Positions 42,092 through 52,532 are shown, counted from the first letter of the stretch. The stretch: 64,000 nt of DNA from Nitrosospira sp. (GCA_013821425.1 JACDGV010000005.1:49513-113512), one strand, 5' to 3'. Numbers and translations: made by a program. The notes: generated from the sequence alone by a model not told the origin.

Positions 42092-42910
42092 ATGGCCGGA
42101 TCCAGATCGAAGGAGATTCGATTCTGGTGGCCCTTGCCGCTGGCCTTCATCCTTTGGGTCATGATTATCTGGATGTTCGGGTTTTTTCTTACCTCCCCGG
42201 AGGTAGAGATTGCAGCCCCGCGTCCGGTCGAAGCGAGCTTCGTGGAATTGCCCGAGGAAAAACCGGCACAAAAAACGGTGCCGTCCCCAAGGAAGAGTCC
42301 AGAGATTCCCCCTCCACCGAAGCCCCAGCCTCGTCTGGGGGCCGAAAAAGCAAAACCGGCAAAACCCGTTCCCCAAAAAGGAGCCCCAAAGGATGAAACA
42401 CCCTCGACAACCGCGCAAACACCTCCAGCGGTACCAGAGGACCTGACGGCATATATGAAGGAAACCCGCGAGCGCCGCCGCGCGGGAGGGATTTTTGAGA
42501 ATGAACCGGAAGAACCAAAAAATATTGAACGCGAGCCTTCGGAAGAAGAGCTCAGAATGGCCAATGTGAAACGCAACCTGCGGGAACCCGGCGCGAGCGG
42601 CATATTCCAGATCACGCGAATGGGAACCCGCAGCGCCCAGTTCCTGTTTCGTGCCTGGAGGATGGATAGCAGCAACCCCCGGCATGAGGTGGTAGACGTT
42701 GCTGCCGGGCCGGATGTGGACATACAGCGTGCTGTTGCCCGGAAGATGATCGAGCTGATCCGCGAGTACCATCAAGGTGACTTTAACTGGGAATCATACC
42801 GCCTCGGGCGCATAGTCGTCCTCTCTGCTCGCTCGGAAGATAGCAAGGGGCTGGAGGACTTCTTGATACGTGAGTTTTTCTACGATCCCGGCGGGCTACT
42901 GCCCAGATAA
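42092..42910 (+). CDS. TonB-like energy transducer protein
   Basis: 272 residues. A positively charged N-terminus is followed by one membrane helix (about 15-35), then a Pro/Lys/Glu-rich stretch with repeated Pro-Lys pairs (KPAQKTVPSPRKSPEIPPPP), which is the rod seen in TonB, and a C-terminal alpha/beta domain of about 110 residues. The C-terminus has no clear YP motif of classical TonB, so the outer membrane partner is open. Directly follows the ExbB and ExbD genes (10 bases). No TonB-dependent receptor is nearby. Confidence 0.78.
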   Translation: MAGSRSKEIRFWWPLPLAFILWVMIIWMFGFFLTSPEVEIAAPRPVEASFVELPEEKPAQKTVPSPRKSPEIPPPPKPQPRLGAEKAKPAKPVPQKGAPKDETPSTTAQTPPAVPEDLTAYMKETRERRRAGGIFENEPEEPKNIEREPSEEELRMANVKRNLREPGASGIFQITRMGTRSAQFLFRAWRMDSSNPRHEVVDVAAGPDVDIQRAVARKMIELIREYHQGDFNWESYRLGRIVVLSARSEDSKGLEDFLIREFFYDPGGLLPR

Positions 42911-42958
42911 GAATCTCGCGAATCTGCTGCTGAATCACGCTATCTTGGGTCCGACGAC

Positions 42959-44812
42959 CTACGGGAGTCGCGGCATGGCCGTCCCTTCGCCTTTCAGGTA
43001 TTTGTCCAGAAACTCCAGTATCCTGCGATTGGCCTCGATCTGGTTCTTCTTCTTCGTGAAGCTGTGACCCTCGTCGGAAAAGACGATATACTCCACCGGG
43101 ACCTGATGTTTCTTGACGGCTTCCACGATCTCATCGCTCTCGGCCTTGACCACGCGGGGGTCGTTGGCGCCTTGAATGACCATCAGCGGTTTTCGTATTT
43201 CCTTGGCGTGAAAAAGCGGCGAGGTGGCGACAAGAATGTCAATGTCATTTACTGGATCCCCAATCTCATCGTAAATCGCCTTACGGACCGATTCCCAGTA
43301 GGGCGGTATGCTCTCCAGTGTTCGCAACCAGTTGCTGACACCGAAAATGTCTACGCCCACCTTGAATGCCTCGGGGCGAAACGCCAAAGCTGATAACGTC
43401 ATATACCCGCCATAGCTCGCGCCCATGACGCCTATGCGCTCGTGATCGATATAACCGAGGCTGGCGAGATAGGTTTTGGCCTCTATGCAATCCCACAGCG
43501 GCTCGCGCCCGTGCTTACGGTTGGCGGCAGTAAAAAAGGTCTTGCCGTAGCCCGAACTGCCGCGGTTATTGATGCCCAGCACTGCATAACCATGGTTGAC
43601 GAGATACTGGATCTGAGCGTTATAGCTTCGCATTGTTTGGCCGCCAGGACCGCCATGAACATAAACAATGGCGGGCACCTTGTTCTCCGACGACGCCTCA
43701 TGCGGCTTGTAATAGATGGAAGGTATCACCATTCCGTCGAAGGATCTGAAGCGGACCACTTGTGCATCTATCAGATCCATTGGATCGATTTCGCTGCTCA
43801 GGCTGCGGGTGAGCTGCTGGAACTGCCCGGTGCCAAAATCGTGAACGAACAGGTTATCGGGAGAACGATCCCCGTTCACATAGAAGGCCATGCGGGCGCC
43901 GCTCTGCGAAAAGACCACGCCCCGGATTTCGCCTTCAGGCAAAGCGGGAAGTTGCACCGTCTTTTCACCGTCCCCTATGCCCTTGCTCGACACGATCTCC
44001 ACCACCCTGATCACAATGCTGCCGTCCTCGTTTATCCCTGTCACGCGAAACCGCCCGTCCCGGGAGAAATAGGTGCTGATTACATCCCAGGGGGCGCTTT
44101 CATGATCCATGACGGCGCCCGACTTCAAGTCGTAGGTTCGCAGACGTTTGAACTCGCTGCCCTCGTTGGTGAGAAAAAACAGCTTTTGCGAAACCGGATC
44201 GAAAGTCTCCGCGCGGAAGCTAATAGAACCCTCGTGGGGAGTCAGATGTTTTACCTCTTGCGTGCGCAGATCCAGGAGATAAATATCGCTATCGGATGTG
44301 GTATGGGACCTGTTCAGGGCAATCCAGCGTTCGTCTCTGCTGAGCGGGCCAAGGTCGAACCCTTGCTCATTCCTATATAACAGGGACCGGGCGTATGTCT
44401 GCGCGTCGTAGCGGTATAAATCGAAGAACCTGGCGTCACGTTCGTTGCTGGAAACAAAAAAAGCGCTCCCGTCCGGACGCCAGCCTATGAACTGCGCCTT
44501 GAGCCGCTCGCCCGGGGTAAGGTCTTTTTCCGTTCCATCCCTCTCAAGTACGAAAAGATGCAAATTTTCATCGCCGCCCCGGTCCCTGGTAAAAAGCACC
44601 CGGTCATCATGCGGGAAAAAGCTGACCGCAAACGTACTCTCAACCGTCGATCGCGTCAGCGGCTCCGTGGCGCCGCCGTCAACTGGCAGCGTGTAGGCGT
44701 TGAAAATACCGGATTGATTGCTGCTGAAAAGAATTCGTTTCTCATCGGCGCTGAAGGACGCCCCCAATATCGAGGTCGTCGCCATGAACTGTTCTATCGA
44801 ATAGCGCTTCAT
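42959..44812 (-). CDS. S9 family prolyl oligopeptidase-type peptidase
   Basis: 617 residues from ATG 44812; the frame is open 113 codons further but that part has unlikely composition. N-terminal beta-propeller of WD-like repeats (ILFSSNQSGIFNAYTLPVDGG; VLFTRDRGGDENLHLFVLERDG), then an alpha/beta hydrolase with Ser466 in GASYGGYMT, Asp in QGANDPRVV and His in SDEGHSF. No signal peptide from this start, so cytoplasmic. It would cut short peptides, often after proline or as acylaminoacyl peptidase. Specificity not decided by sequence. Confidence 0.9.
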   Translation of the reverse strand: MKRYSIEQFMATTSILGASFSADEKRILFSSNQSGIFNAYTLPVDGGATEPLTRSTVESTFAVSFFPHDDRVLFTRDRGGDENLHLFVLERDGTEKDLTPGERLKAQFIGWRPDGSAFFVSSNERDARFFDLYRYDAQTYARSLLYRNEQGFDLGPLSRDERWIALNRSHTTSDSDIYLLDLRTQEVKHLTPHEGSISFRAETFDPVSQKLFFLTNEGSEFKRLRTYDLKSGAVMDHESAPWDVISTYFSRDGRFRVTGINEDGSIVIRVVEIVSSKGIGDGEKTVQLPALPEGEIRGVVFSQSGARMAFYVNGDRSPDNLFVHDFGTGQFQQLTRSLSSEIDPMDLIDAQVVRFRSFDGMVIPSIYYKPHEASSENKVPAIVYVHGGPGGQTMRSYNAQIQYLVNHGYAVLGINNRGSSGYGKTFFTAANRKHGREPLWDCIEAKTYLASLGYIDHERIGVMGASYGGYMTLSALAFRPEAFKVGVDIFGVSNWLRTLESIPPYWESVRKAIYDEIGDPVNDIDILVATSPLFHAKEIRKPLMVIQGANDPRVVKAESDEIVEAVKKHQVPVEYIVFSDEGHSFTKKKNQIEANRRILEFLDKYLKGEGTAMPRLP

Positions 44813-45210
44813 TCTAAAACGGGCAAGAGTAGGCAAGCCACATAATAACAATTTATTAATTATTAATCTGGGTATGACTGTATGTTGCCGCACAGTCGGA
44901 GCCCCAGGTCCCCGATATGCTTCATTTCGATTGCAGGATAGAGCGATACTGGCACAAGACCGAACTACGGATATACCCGCGGCTGTGTGGAGCAACATGC
45001 AAGCGACTGCCGGCCGCAAGTTGTGGAGATGCGCAAGGTGGAAGGCGGTATGACGTGGTGAACGACACGGGCTCAGCCAATCAAACGATATGGTCAAGAA
45101 ATCCGGCTGTTCATGATAACCATGAGCGTGACCATAGCAAGAGCCGGACATGAAAGAGAACCTGATGATTGATCACCATGGATGAGCATTATTTACGAGG
45201 AGAAACAGCT
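44813..45210. other. Intergenic region
   Basis: 398 bases between the S9 peptidase start (minus) and the next gene (plus). There is an AT-rich patch at about 44844-44870 (ATAATAACAATTTATTAATT), probably the peptidase promoter area. No gene with a ribosome site is visible. Confidence 0.5.
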
Positions 45211-45660
45211 ATGGGCACCACCTGGATTTTAATCGCGGACAGTAGCCGAGCGCGGATTTTCGAGAAGAAGGGTCGCGAAAAGAACCTGCAGGAAATCGAG
45301 GACTTCGTGAATCCTGCAGGCCGGGCGGCCAGCAATGAACTCCGTACGGATGAGCGTGGCCGGTTTTACGGAAGAGGTGAGCAATACCACGGACACACCG
45401 CTGACCCAAGCGTATTTCCAGTCGAGCATGAGAATGAAATGTTTTCACATACAGTGACGAAATACCTCGACGACGCGCGTAAAACCCAGCGGTATGAGCA
45501 TCTGTATCTGATTGCAGCCCCGAAATTTCTGGGGCTGATACGCGGCAACCTTGGCGAGGAGGTAAAAAAAATGGTCGAAGGGGAACTTCATAAAGATATT
45601 TCAACTTTAAAAAGCCGGGAAATCGAGGCATACGTTAACGAGGAGATCGATTTTCTTTAA
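45211..45660 (+). CDS. Host-attachment-type protein
   Basis: 149 residues from ATG 45211, preceded by GAGGAG; an upstream GTG/ATG stretch has no site. The sequence (WILIADSSRARIFEKKG, then FSHTVTKYLDDARKTQRYEHLYLIAAPKFLGLIRGNL and a final IDFL) matches the family named protein required for attachment to host cells, related to eRF1/baeRF folds. The name comes from Agrobacterium, but the family is common in free-living bacteria; real function unknown. Monocistronic. Confidence 0.88.
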   Translation: MGTTWILIADSSRARIFEKKGREKNLQEIEDFVNPAGRAASNELRTDERGRFYGRGEQYHGHTADPSVFPVEHENEMFSHTVTKYLDDARKTQRYEHLYLIAAPKFLGLIRGNLGEEVKKMVEGELHKDISTLKSREIEAYVNEEIDFL

Positions 45661-45804
45661 CGGTAGTGCTATTACGCTTCCGGGCCTCCATTACGCCTGT
45701 TTGGTGGAAACAAAATCTGTGTGCTCTGATTGCCCGCCATGGCGTACACGTGTCAGGACTTCGGGCGGGAAATCTTCTGTCAAACGTGAAGATGGGAGAG
45801 GACC

Positions 45805-47542
45805 ATGACAAGCAACACCTCCGATAAAGCCAGGCCAGCGAACAAAGATAACGTGGAAGAGAGCCTCCATAAAATATTCGGGCTTTCCCACCTGAGGCCG
45901 GGCCAGAAGGAGGTAATTCAGAGCGTGCTGGAAGGACGGGACACGCTTGCGGTCATGCCGACCGGCAGCGGTAAATCGCTCTGCTACCAGTTGCCTGCGC
46001 TGAACCTATCTGGAACTGCCATTGTGGTGTCCCCCTTGATTTCGCTAATGAAGGACCAGGCGGAAAAGCTCGGGCAGGTAGGGCTCGAGGCTGCACAGGT
46101 CAACAGTATGTTAAACCCCCGGGAGGAATCGGAAACCTTGCGGAAAATCCGCGGGGCGCATAGCGATGTGGTGTTTGTTACGCCGGAACGCCTCTCAAAT
46201 CCGGATTTCATCGCCAATCTGCGGCACATCGCGATAAGTCTGTTCGTGGTGGATGAAGCTCATTGCATCTCGCAGTGGGGGCCATGACTTTCGCCCGGCC
46301 TATCTCGAGTTGGGAAGTGCAATCAAGGCCCTCGGTAATCCCCCTGTCCTGGCGATGACCGCGACCGCCACGCAAGAGGTGATCGCGGATATTATGCGGC
46401 AACTCGGACGCTACCCGATGCACATCGTCAATACCGGTATCTATCGGCCAAATCTGCATTACAACGTGATGCATGCCACCAGCCCCGAAGAAAAATTGAG
46501 GAAGCTGCAAGCCCTGGTTCAGAAAAGCGAGGGAAGTGTGATTATTTATGCCGCCACGATAAAAGCGGTGGAAGAAATCGTGCCAGTGCTTCGCACGGTG
46601 GATCCCGGCGTGACGTTCTACCACGGGCGTCTGGCAAAAAAGGTGCGAAGCGAAAACCAGGAACAATTCATGACAGGCCGCAGCAGGATCATGGTGGCCA
46701 CAAGTGCGTTTGGCATGGGCATCGATAAAGCGGATGTCCGCTTTGTCGTGCATTTCCAGATTCCGGGCAGCGTGGAGGCATACTACCAGGAATCCGGGCG
46801 CGCCGGACGGGACGGGGAAGCCGCCGCGTGCACTCTCCTTTACGATGTTCAGGATAAACGCATACAGCAATTTTTTCTGGCTCGTCATTATCCTGGCTAT
46901 GAGGAACTGCACGAGGTTTATAAGCAAATACAACCCATTTTTATGGAACGCCCGGCGGTGGGGTTCAGGGAGTTGCACCAGGCGGTTAACCAGTTATCGG
47001 TTCCCCGGCTCCAGGTGATACTGAAGCTCCTGGAGGACGTTGGCGTAATTGGCCGGGATAAACAGCTGGGATACCGGCTGCGAAAAAAGAACGTCAAGTT
47101 TGAGAACCTGATGCAACTTTCCAAAACCCCGCGCAGAAAAAACGACTATGACCGCCATGCGTTGGAGCGGATGGAATTCTATGCCCAGAGCGGATTTTGC
47201 CGATGGAAGGTTCTGCTGGAGTATTTTCACGAGGAAGCGGAATGGGACCGGTGCGGGCACTGCGATAACTGCTTGAACCCACCTCAAGCAAAACTCAGGC
47301 CGAGGCCTGTCCGGCAAATGCCCGCTGGCGGCCGGAGTAAAAGCCCTGCGGTTAAAAAACCCTCGCCATGGCCCCTGTTTCCGGTGGGGTCGGCGGTTCA
47401 GGTTCCGAAAGTTGGAAAAGGCCGGGTTGTGAGCGCTACAGATGACATGATCACGATAGTTTTCCCCGATAGCCAAACGCGCACCTTCCTCAAAAGCTAT
47501 GTCCGGCCAGCACGCGTCCCGCGCGAGGGCATGGAGAAGTGA
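45805..47542 (+). pseudogene. recQ: RecQ-family ATP-dependent DNA helicase, frameshifted
   Basis: Two frames joined by a one-base slip. Residues 1-157 (ATG 45805) hold Walker A MPTGSGKSLCYQLPA and DEAH in VVDEAHCISQW, then stop at 46287. The rest (HDFRPAYLELGS on) continues in another frame to 47542, with helicase motifs GRAGRDG and the zinc cluster RCGHCDNC, and a DUF3553-like end (VGKGRVVSATDD). The shift lies in the GGGGG run at 46277-46281, where four Gs would restore QWGHDFRP. Corrected length is about 579 residues with no HRDC domain. A sequencing error is as likely as a real mutation. Confidence 0.88.
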
Positions 47543-47571
47543 CCGGCGTCAGCTGAATTTTTGCGCATCCT

Positions 47572-49083
47572 ATGCCCTATATTCTCGCCCTTGATGCCGG
47601 CACGACCAGCGTACGCGCCATCCTCTTCGATCATGACGGTCAGATTCGTGCCGTTGCACAGCAGGAAATACGGCAGGTCTTTCCGCAGCCGGGCTGGGTG
47701 GAACACAATCCCCGGGAGATTTGGCAGAGGCAAATGGCGGTAGCCATAGAAGCGCTGGAGTGCGCGCACATCCGACCGTGCGAGGTCGCTGGGCTCGGTA
47801 TCGCGAACCAGCGCGAGACCGCCATCGTATGGGATCGCGAAAGCGGAAACCCCGTGTATAACGCCATCGTCTGGCAGGATCGCCGCACTGCCGGGATGTG
47901 TGACGAGCTAAGTGGCGCAGGCCATGATGGAACGATCCAGAAACTGACCGGGCTAATCCTCGACCCGTATTTTTCAGCGACAAAGATCGCCTGGATTCTG
48001 GATAATGTTGCTGGGGCACGCATGCAAGCGGAAGCGGGCAAGCTCATCTTTGGTACGGTGGATACCTGGCTCGTGTGGAATCTAACAGGAGGCAGGAAAG
48101 CGCACGTCACCGACCCCGGCAATGCGTCGCGGACAATGCTGTTCAACATTCATGCGGGCAAGTGGGACAAGGAGTTGCTTGACCTTTTCCGCATCCCCGA
48201 GAGCATGCTGCCAGAAGTGCGCTCCTCAAGTGAAGTGTATGGCGAAACTGGCGCGACACCCGGTCTGGGACGCATCGCCGTGGCGGGTATGGCGGGTGAT
48301 CAGCAGGCCGCTCTTTTTGGACAAATGTGCGTTCAGCCAGGACTCGGCAAGAACACGTATGGCACCGGCTGTTTCCTTCTCCAGAATATCGGCACGGAAC
48401 CCGTCGCCTCACAACAGCGGTTGCTCACGACAGTGGCGTGGAAGATCGGCGAGAAGCAGGAGTTCGCACTGGAAGGCAGCATATTCGTCGCTGGGGCAGT
48501 TGTCCAGTGGTTGCGCGACGGATTGCAACTCGTGCGTAGCGCGCGGGAGGTGGATATTCTCGCAGCGTCAGTTCCCGATAGCGGTGGCGTGGTCCTCGTG
48601 CCCGCCTTCACCGGACTGGGCGCACCTCATTGGGACCCCTATGCGCGCGGGATAATGAGCGGCCTCACGCTTGACACCAGTCCCGCGCATATCGCTCGTG
48701 CGGCGCTTGAAGGCGTGGCCTTCCAGGTCGCTGATCTGATCGATGCAATGCGCGCCGACACCGGCAAGGAACTAAAGGAATTGCGCGTCGATGGTGGCGC
48801 GTCCCGCAGCGAGCCAATGATGCAATTCCAGGCCGATCTTCTCGGTGTGCCCGTCGTGCGCCCTGCCGTGATCGAGACGACCGCGCTGGGCGCCGCCTAT
48901 CTCGCTGGCCTTGCTGTCGGGTTCTGGCCGGACACTGCCGCAATCGCCACGCATTGGCAAGTCGAGAAAGTCTTCGAACCCAGGATGACGCGCGCTCATG
49001 TGACCGAACTCCGCGGACGCTGGAACGAAGCTCTCAGCCGTGCGAAAAACTGGGGGCCGAAGGAGAAGGACGTACGAACATAG
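47572..49083 (+). CDS. glpK: Glycerol kinase
   Basis: 503 residues, FGGY family. N-terminal phosphate loop [17 protein letters not shown]; substrate region [27 protein letters not shown]-terminal ATP site [20 protein letters not shown]. It makes glycerol-3-phosphate for lipid synthesis or catabolism. No glpF or glpD is beside it. Starts 29 bases after recQ. Confidence 0.95.
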   Translation: MPYILALDAGTTSVRAILFDHDGQIRAVAQQEIRQVFPQPGWVEHNPREIWQRQMAVAIEALECAHIRPCEVAGLGIANQRETAIVWDRESGNPVYNAIVWQDRRTAGMCDELSGAGHDGTIQKLTGLILDPYFSATKIAWILDNVAGARMQAEAGKLIFGTVDTWLVWNLTGGRKAHVTDPGNASRTMLFNIHAGKWDKELLDLFRIPESMLPEVRSSSEVYGETGATPGLGRIAVAGMAGDQQAALFGQMCVQPGLGKNTYGTGCFLLQNIGTEPVASQQRLLTTVAWKIGEKQEFALEGSIFVAGAVVQWLRDGLQLVRSAREVDILAASVPDSGGVVLVPAFTGLGAPHWDPYARGIMSGLTLDTSPAHIARAALEGVAFQVADLIDAMRADTGKELKELRVDGGASRSEPMMQFQADLLGVPVVRPAVIETTALGAAYLAGLAVGFWPDTAAIATHWQVEKVFEPRMTRAHVTELRGRWNEALSRAKNWGPKEKDVRT

Positions 49084-49406
49084 GAGCGCAACAAGTAGCC
49101 AGCCAACTCCAGACCGGTTGCCTGTTACCTCTTCTTTCGTTCCGATGGCCGGGGCAATTTCAAAGACAGAGAAGCGGCTGCCGAATATCCCCTTGCGGCC
49201 TGTTTTGTTCGGCCCAGGGTTGTCTTTCGGTACTGTTCTTGCGAAACCCAATCCTGTCGCTGCCGCAAGCCCCGTGGAAAGTGTGAGGTAGCGTACAGAA
49301 ATTCCGGTTCGCAACCGTCATTATTTCTTTTCTATTGCCGAATGGGCTTGGAGCTAACGGAGTTAGCAGGGCCTTGAAGACAGGCAATGACATCAGGAGA
49401 AATTTT
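49084..49406. other. Intergenic region after glpK
   Basis: 323 bases. I see no gene, terminator or clear promoter. A minus-strand open frame across it overlaps glpK, lacks a ribosome site and is rejected. Confidence 0.5.
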
Positions 49407-49931
49407 ATGGAAAACATTATCGCAGGAAGGTTTCAAACCGAGGATGAAGCGAAGTCGGCCGCGGCATCACTGGCAGACCTGGCAGGCAAGGATGATTTAT
49501 GCATTTTTTTTAACAATCAGCCCGGCGCCCATGATTCGGACCGGGATGCCGGAAGCACCGGTGATCGCGGTGGGGCCACAGGCGCGGCAACGGGAGCAGC
49601 TTCCGGAGGCGTGGTGGCAGGCACCATAGGAACGCTGGCTGGCGGGCCGGCCGTAGGCGCACTAGCAGCGGCGGTGGGCGGGTACACCGGCTCGCTGGCG
49701 GGTGCGGCTGGCGGTCTACCGGAGGGAGGTGAGGGGACCAACCAGAACCCACACCCCAGATCGGCCGGTATGATGCTTGCGATACGTGTTGGGAACGCCG
49801 ATAACACCCAACGAATAGTCGAGCGACTAAGACAGCACGGCGCCGCCGACATCGAACGAGCAGAAGGCAAGTGGGAGAAAGGCAACTGGGTGGACTACGA
49901 CCCGGTTACCCCACCGAAGCTCGTGTACTGA
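49407..49931 (+). CDS. Glycine-zipper membrane protein, unknown function
   Basis: 174 residues from ATG 49407 with AGGAGA six bases upstream. N-terminal IIAGRFQTEDEAKSAAASLAD resembles a SPOR-like or ferredoxin-like half domain. The middle (about 60-105) is a Gly/Ala-rich hairpin with G-x3-G spacing, and the C-terminal MMLAIRVGNADNTQRIVERLRQHGAADIERAEG is the second half of the fold. The plan (half fold, glycine zipper, half fold) is that of the protein at 11973. Likely a small stress-type envelope protein. Confidence 0.75.
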   Translation: MENIIAGRFQTEDEAKSAAASLADLAGKDDLCIFFNNQPGAHDSDRDAGSTGDRGGATGAATGAASGGVVAGTIGTLAGGPAVGALAAAVGGYTGSLAGAAGGLPEGGEGTNQNPHPRSAGMMLAIRVGNADNTQRIVERLRQHGAADIERAEGKWEKGNWVDYDPVTPPKLVY

Positions 49932-50015
49932 TTCCCTGTTTTCCCGGTTTCCCACCGCGCGTTGCCGGCGATTTCACCGTTTCCAGCTGACGCGTCGTTC
50001 GCTGTGGAGTGTCGC

Positions 50016-51113
50016 ATGACTTTCTCGAGCGATAGCGAAGGATCGGACGCGGCAAACGTCAACGCGCTGGCGGCACAGGCGGTAGCCGCCGGGCTGGTAT
50101 ACGTTTCAGATACGGAGCCTGGAATCCGGAGGCTGCGCCGGGGCCGCGGATTCCGCTACATTGATCCCGATAACAAAGTACTAACGGATGAGGCCGAACT
50201 TGAACGCATTGCACAGCTCGCGATACCTCCGGCTTATACCGACGTATGGATTTGCCCACTTGCGCGAGGTCACTTGCAGGCAACGGGGCTCGATTCACGC
50301 CAGCGCAAGCAGTATCGCTACCATGCTGACTGGCGCACGCTGCGTGATAGCATCAAGTTTGAGCGGATGGTGGAATTCGGAGAAGCGCTACCCGGGCTCC
50401 GGCAGCGTCTGCGGCGCGACCTGAGTCTGCGAGGACTGCCGCGGGAAAAGGTCGTTGCGGCCATAGTAAGCCTGCTCGATACGACGCGGGTGCGCATCGG
50501 CAATTCCTCCTACGCGCGTGACAATCATAGCTTCGGGCTTGCCACGCTACGCAAGCGTCATCTTGCCTCTGTCGGTGATCGGCATGTGCTGCTGAAGTTT
50601 CGGGGTAAAGGCGGTGTCGAACACGAGGTCAGGATAGATAACCGGCGTATCGTGAACATCATTCGTGATTGCCAGCAGATGCGAGGTCGGCATCTTTTTA
50701 AATATCTCGATGACAACGGCAAGCGGCATCCCATAGGTGCGGAACACGTAAATACTTACCTCCAGGAAACCATGGACGCCGTATTTACCGCGAAGGATTT
50801 CCGCACCTGGGGCGCTACGTTGCGAGCTTTTGAACTTATGCTCGATACGCCCTTGCCGCAATCTCCAAACAAGCGTGCCCTCAGAGCCTGTATTGTATCT
50901 GCGACGAGAAAAGTTGCTGAAGAGTTGCGCAATACTCCCGCGGTCTGCCGGAAGGCTTACATTAATCCTCTGGTGTTTTCCGCCTGGCAAAAGGGTACTC
51001 TCCGCCAATGCGCGAAAGAACAGGGCGAGGGCGTGCGCGAGGAGTTGGAGTGTATGGTTCTGGCTTTTCTTCGGCAAGAACAGCGGATACTTGAAGGTGC
51101 GTACGTGCGCTAG
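50016..51113 (+). CDS. DNA topoisomerase IB (poxvirus/bacterial type)
   Basis: 365 residues from ATG 50016 with GGAG upstream. N-terminal domain GFRYIDPDNKV..IPPAYTDVWICP, then catalytic core with KFRGKGGVEHEVRIDN, RIGNSSYARDN and the nucleophile Tyr315 in CRKAYINPLV. It relaxes supercoils through a 3'-phosphotyrosine link, without ATP. Such enzymes are found in scattered bacteria, so its presence is an accessory trait. Length is close to the known family (about 340-370). Confidence 0.93.
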   Translation: MTFSSDSEGSDAANVNALAAQAVAAGLVYVSDTEPGIRRLRRGRGFRYIDPDNKVLTDEAELERIAQLAIPPAYTDVWICPLARGHLQATGLDSRQRKQYRYHADWRTLRDSIKFERMVEFGEALPGLRQRLRRDLSLRGLPREKVVAAIVSLLDTTRVRIGNSSYARDNHSFGLATLRKRHLASVGDRHVLLKFRGKGGVEHEVRIDNRRIVNIIRDCQQMRGRHLFKYLDDNGKRHPIGAEHVNTYLQETMDAVFTAKDFRTWGATLRAFELMLDTPLPQSPNKRALRACIVSATRKVAEELRNTPAVCRKAYINPLVFSAWQKGTLRQCAKEQGEGVREELECMVLAFLRQEQRILEGAYVR

Positions 51114-51200
51114 CAAACCGATTATTACAGTTCCTGCGTATAAAGTTATGATTGAACCGTTCTATTACATTTACATTCACCTCAATTTAAGGGGATAGAT

Positions 51201-51590
51201 ATGAAAGAAATTTCAAGGCACAAGTGGTATCGAACCATGGGGGCAATTGCCTTTGCTGCTTTATTCACCGCTGCTTGCGCAGGCCCGGAAAAGAAAGAGG
51301 TAGGGCCGCAGCTTGCGGTGGCGAGGACCGCCGTTGCGGACGCGGTTAGTGCCGGGGCGCCGGAATTCGCCCCAATGGAACTGAGAGACGCGCAGGAAAA
51401 CCTGGACGCCGCGGGAAAGGCAGCGATGGCGAAGGACTACAAAAAAGCCAAATGGTTGGGAGAAAAAGCACAGATGAATGCCCAACTGGCAATCGCTAGA
51501 GCTCGGTCGGGTAAGGCGAAGCAAGCGGAGGAAGCGGTGAAGGAAAGCCATCGTGCGCTGCAGGACGAAATGAACCGCACCGCGGAGTAG
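51201..51590 (+). CDS. DUF4398-type lipoprotein
   Basis: 129 residues. Lipoprotein signal to about residue 27 (LFTAACAG, Cys27), then a helical domain of the DUF4398 type (VARTAVADAVSAGAPEFAPMELRDAQENLDAA). Anchored in the outer or inner membrane facing the periplasm. The next gene, 21 bases downstream, is a longer paralogue of the same domain carrying OmpA, so the two look like a functional pair. Confidence 0.88.
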   Translation: MKEISRHKWYRTMGAIAFAALFTAACAGPEKKEVGPQLAVARTAVADAVSAGAPEFAPMELRDAQENLDAAGKAAMAKDYKKAKWLGEKAQMNAQLAIARARSGKAKQAEEAVKESHRALQDEMNRTAE

Positions 51591-51611
51591 CCATTTAGAG
51601 GAGATTTTGCC

Positions 51612-52481
51612 ATGAAAAGAAATGAATTCTTACCCCTCGCGATCGTCGTCATTGCGATTTTGGCAGGCTGTAGCTCGACGCCGGACAGAAATGCTACTCT
51701 GGAAAACGCCCGCAGCAGCTACCGTGCTGCGCAGAGCAACCCGCAAGTGGTCAATCTTGCGCCAGTGGAGCTAAAGGAGGCCGGGGACGCGCTGGCACGG
51801 GCAAACGATGCCTGGAACCAGCGGAAAAATCTTGCCGAAGTGGAGCATCTGGCGTATCTGGCACAACGGCGCGTGGCGATCGCGCAGGAAACCGCCAAGG
51901 GCAAGGGGGCTGAAGCAGCCGTGTCTCACGCCCAAGCGGAACGCGACAGAATCCGGCTTGCGGCCAGGACAGAAGAAGTGGAAAAGACACAGCGCAGCGC
52001 TGAAGCGTCACAGCAGCAGGCGAGATACGCCGAGCAGCAGGCAAGGGCTGCGGAAATGCGTACCAGGCAACTAGAAGCGCAGCTAAATGAACTGAACGCA
52101 AAGCAGACCGACCGGGGCATGGTCGTTACACTCGGGGACGTATTGTTTGATACCAACGAGGCGCAGCTTAAATCAGGTGGCGTTCGCGCCGTGCAAAAAG
52201 TAGCTGACGCTCTCAAGCAGTACCCCCAGCGAACGATTATTATTGAGGGATTCACAGATAGCACCGGGAGCGACAGCTATAACCAGCAGCTTTCTGAACG
52301 CCGGGCCAACGCGGTCCGCGATGCCTTGGTAAGCATGGGCATTAGCGCAGACCGCATCAATGCTCGTGGCTTGGGAGAAAGCTTCCCTGTTGCGAGCAAC
52401 GAAAGCAATGCAGGCCGGCAAATGAATCGCCGCGTGGAGATAACATTTTCGGACGAGAGCGGTAACGTCCGGCCGCGCTAA
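51612..52481 (+). CDS. DUF4398-OmpA lipoprotein
   Basis: 289 residues. Lipobox ILAGC (Cys20), DUF4398 domain (about 30-110; QVVNLAPVELKEAGDALARA), a charged coiled coil (about 105-165; AARTEEVEKTQRSAEASQQ) and a C-terminal OmpA peptidoglycan-binding domain with FTDSTGSDSYNQQLSERRA and RGLGESFPVASN. It would tie outer membrane to peptidoglycan. Paralogue of the gene upstream. Ends at a strong terminator. Confidence 0.93.
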   Translation: MKRNEFLPLAIVVIAILAGCSSTPDRNATLENARSSYRAAQSNPQVVNLAPVELKEAGDALARANDAWNQRKNLAEVEHLAYLAQRRVAIAQETAKGKGAEAAVSHAQAERDRIRLAARTEEVEKTQRSAEASQQQARYAEQQARAAEMRTRQLEAQLNELNAKQTDRGMVVTLGDVLFDTNEAQLKSGGVRAVQKVADALKQYPQRTIIIEGFTDSTGSDSYNQQLSERRANAVRDALVSMGISADRINARGLGESFPVASNESNAGRQMNRRVEITFSDESGNVRPR

Positions 52482-52532
52482 CGATCCCGGCGCTGCATAT
52501 GTCGCGCTTGAAATTGATTCCAGATATACTCC

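Noticed and set aside
44813..45151. 113-residue N-terminal extension of the S9 peptidase
   Set aside because: Cys/His/Ala-rich composition unlike the family and no start with a ribosome site; the family begins near MKRYSIEQF.
48772..49314. 180-codon minus-strand frame overlapping the end of glpK
   Set aside because: It is mostly the antisense of glpK, with no ribosome site or recognisable domain.
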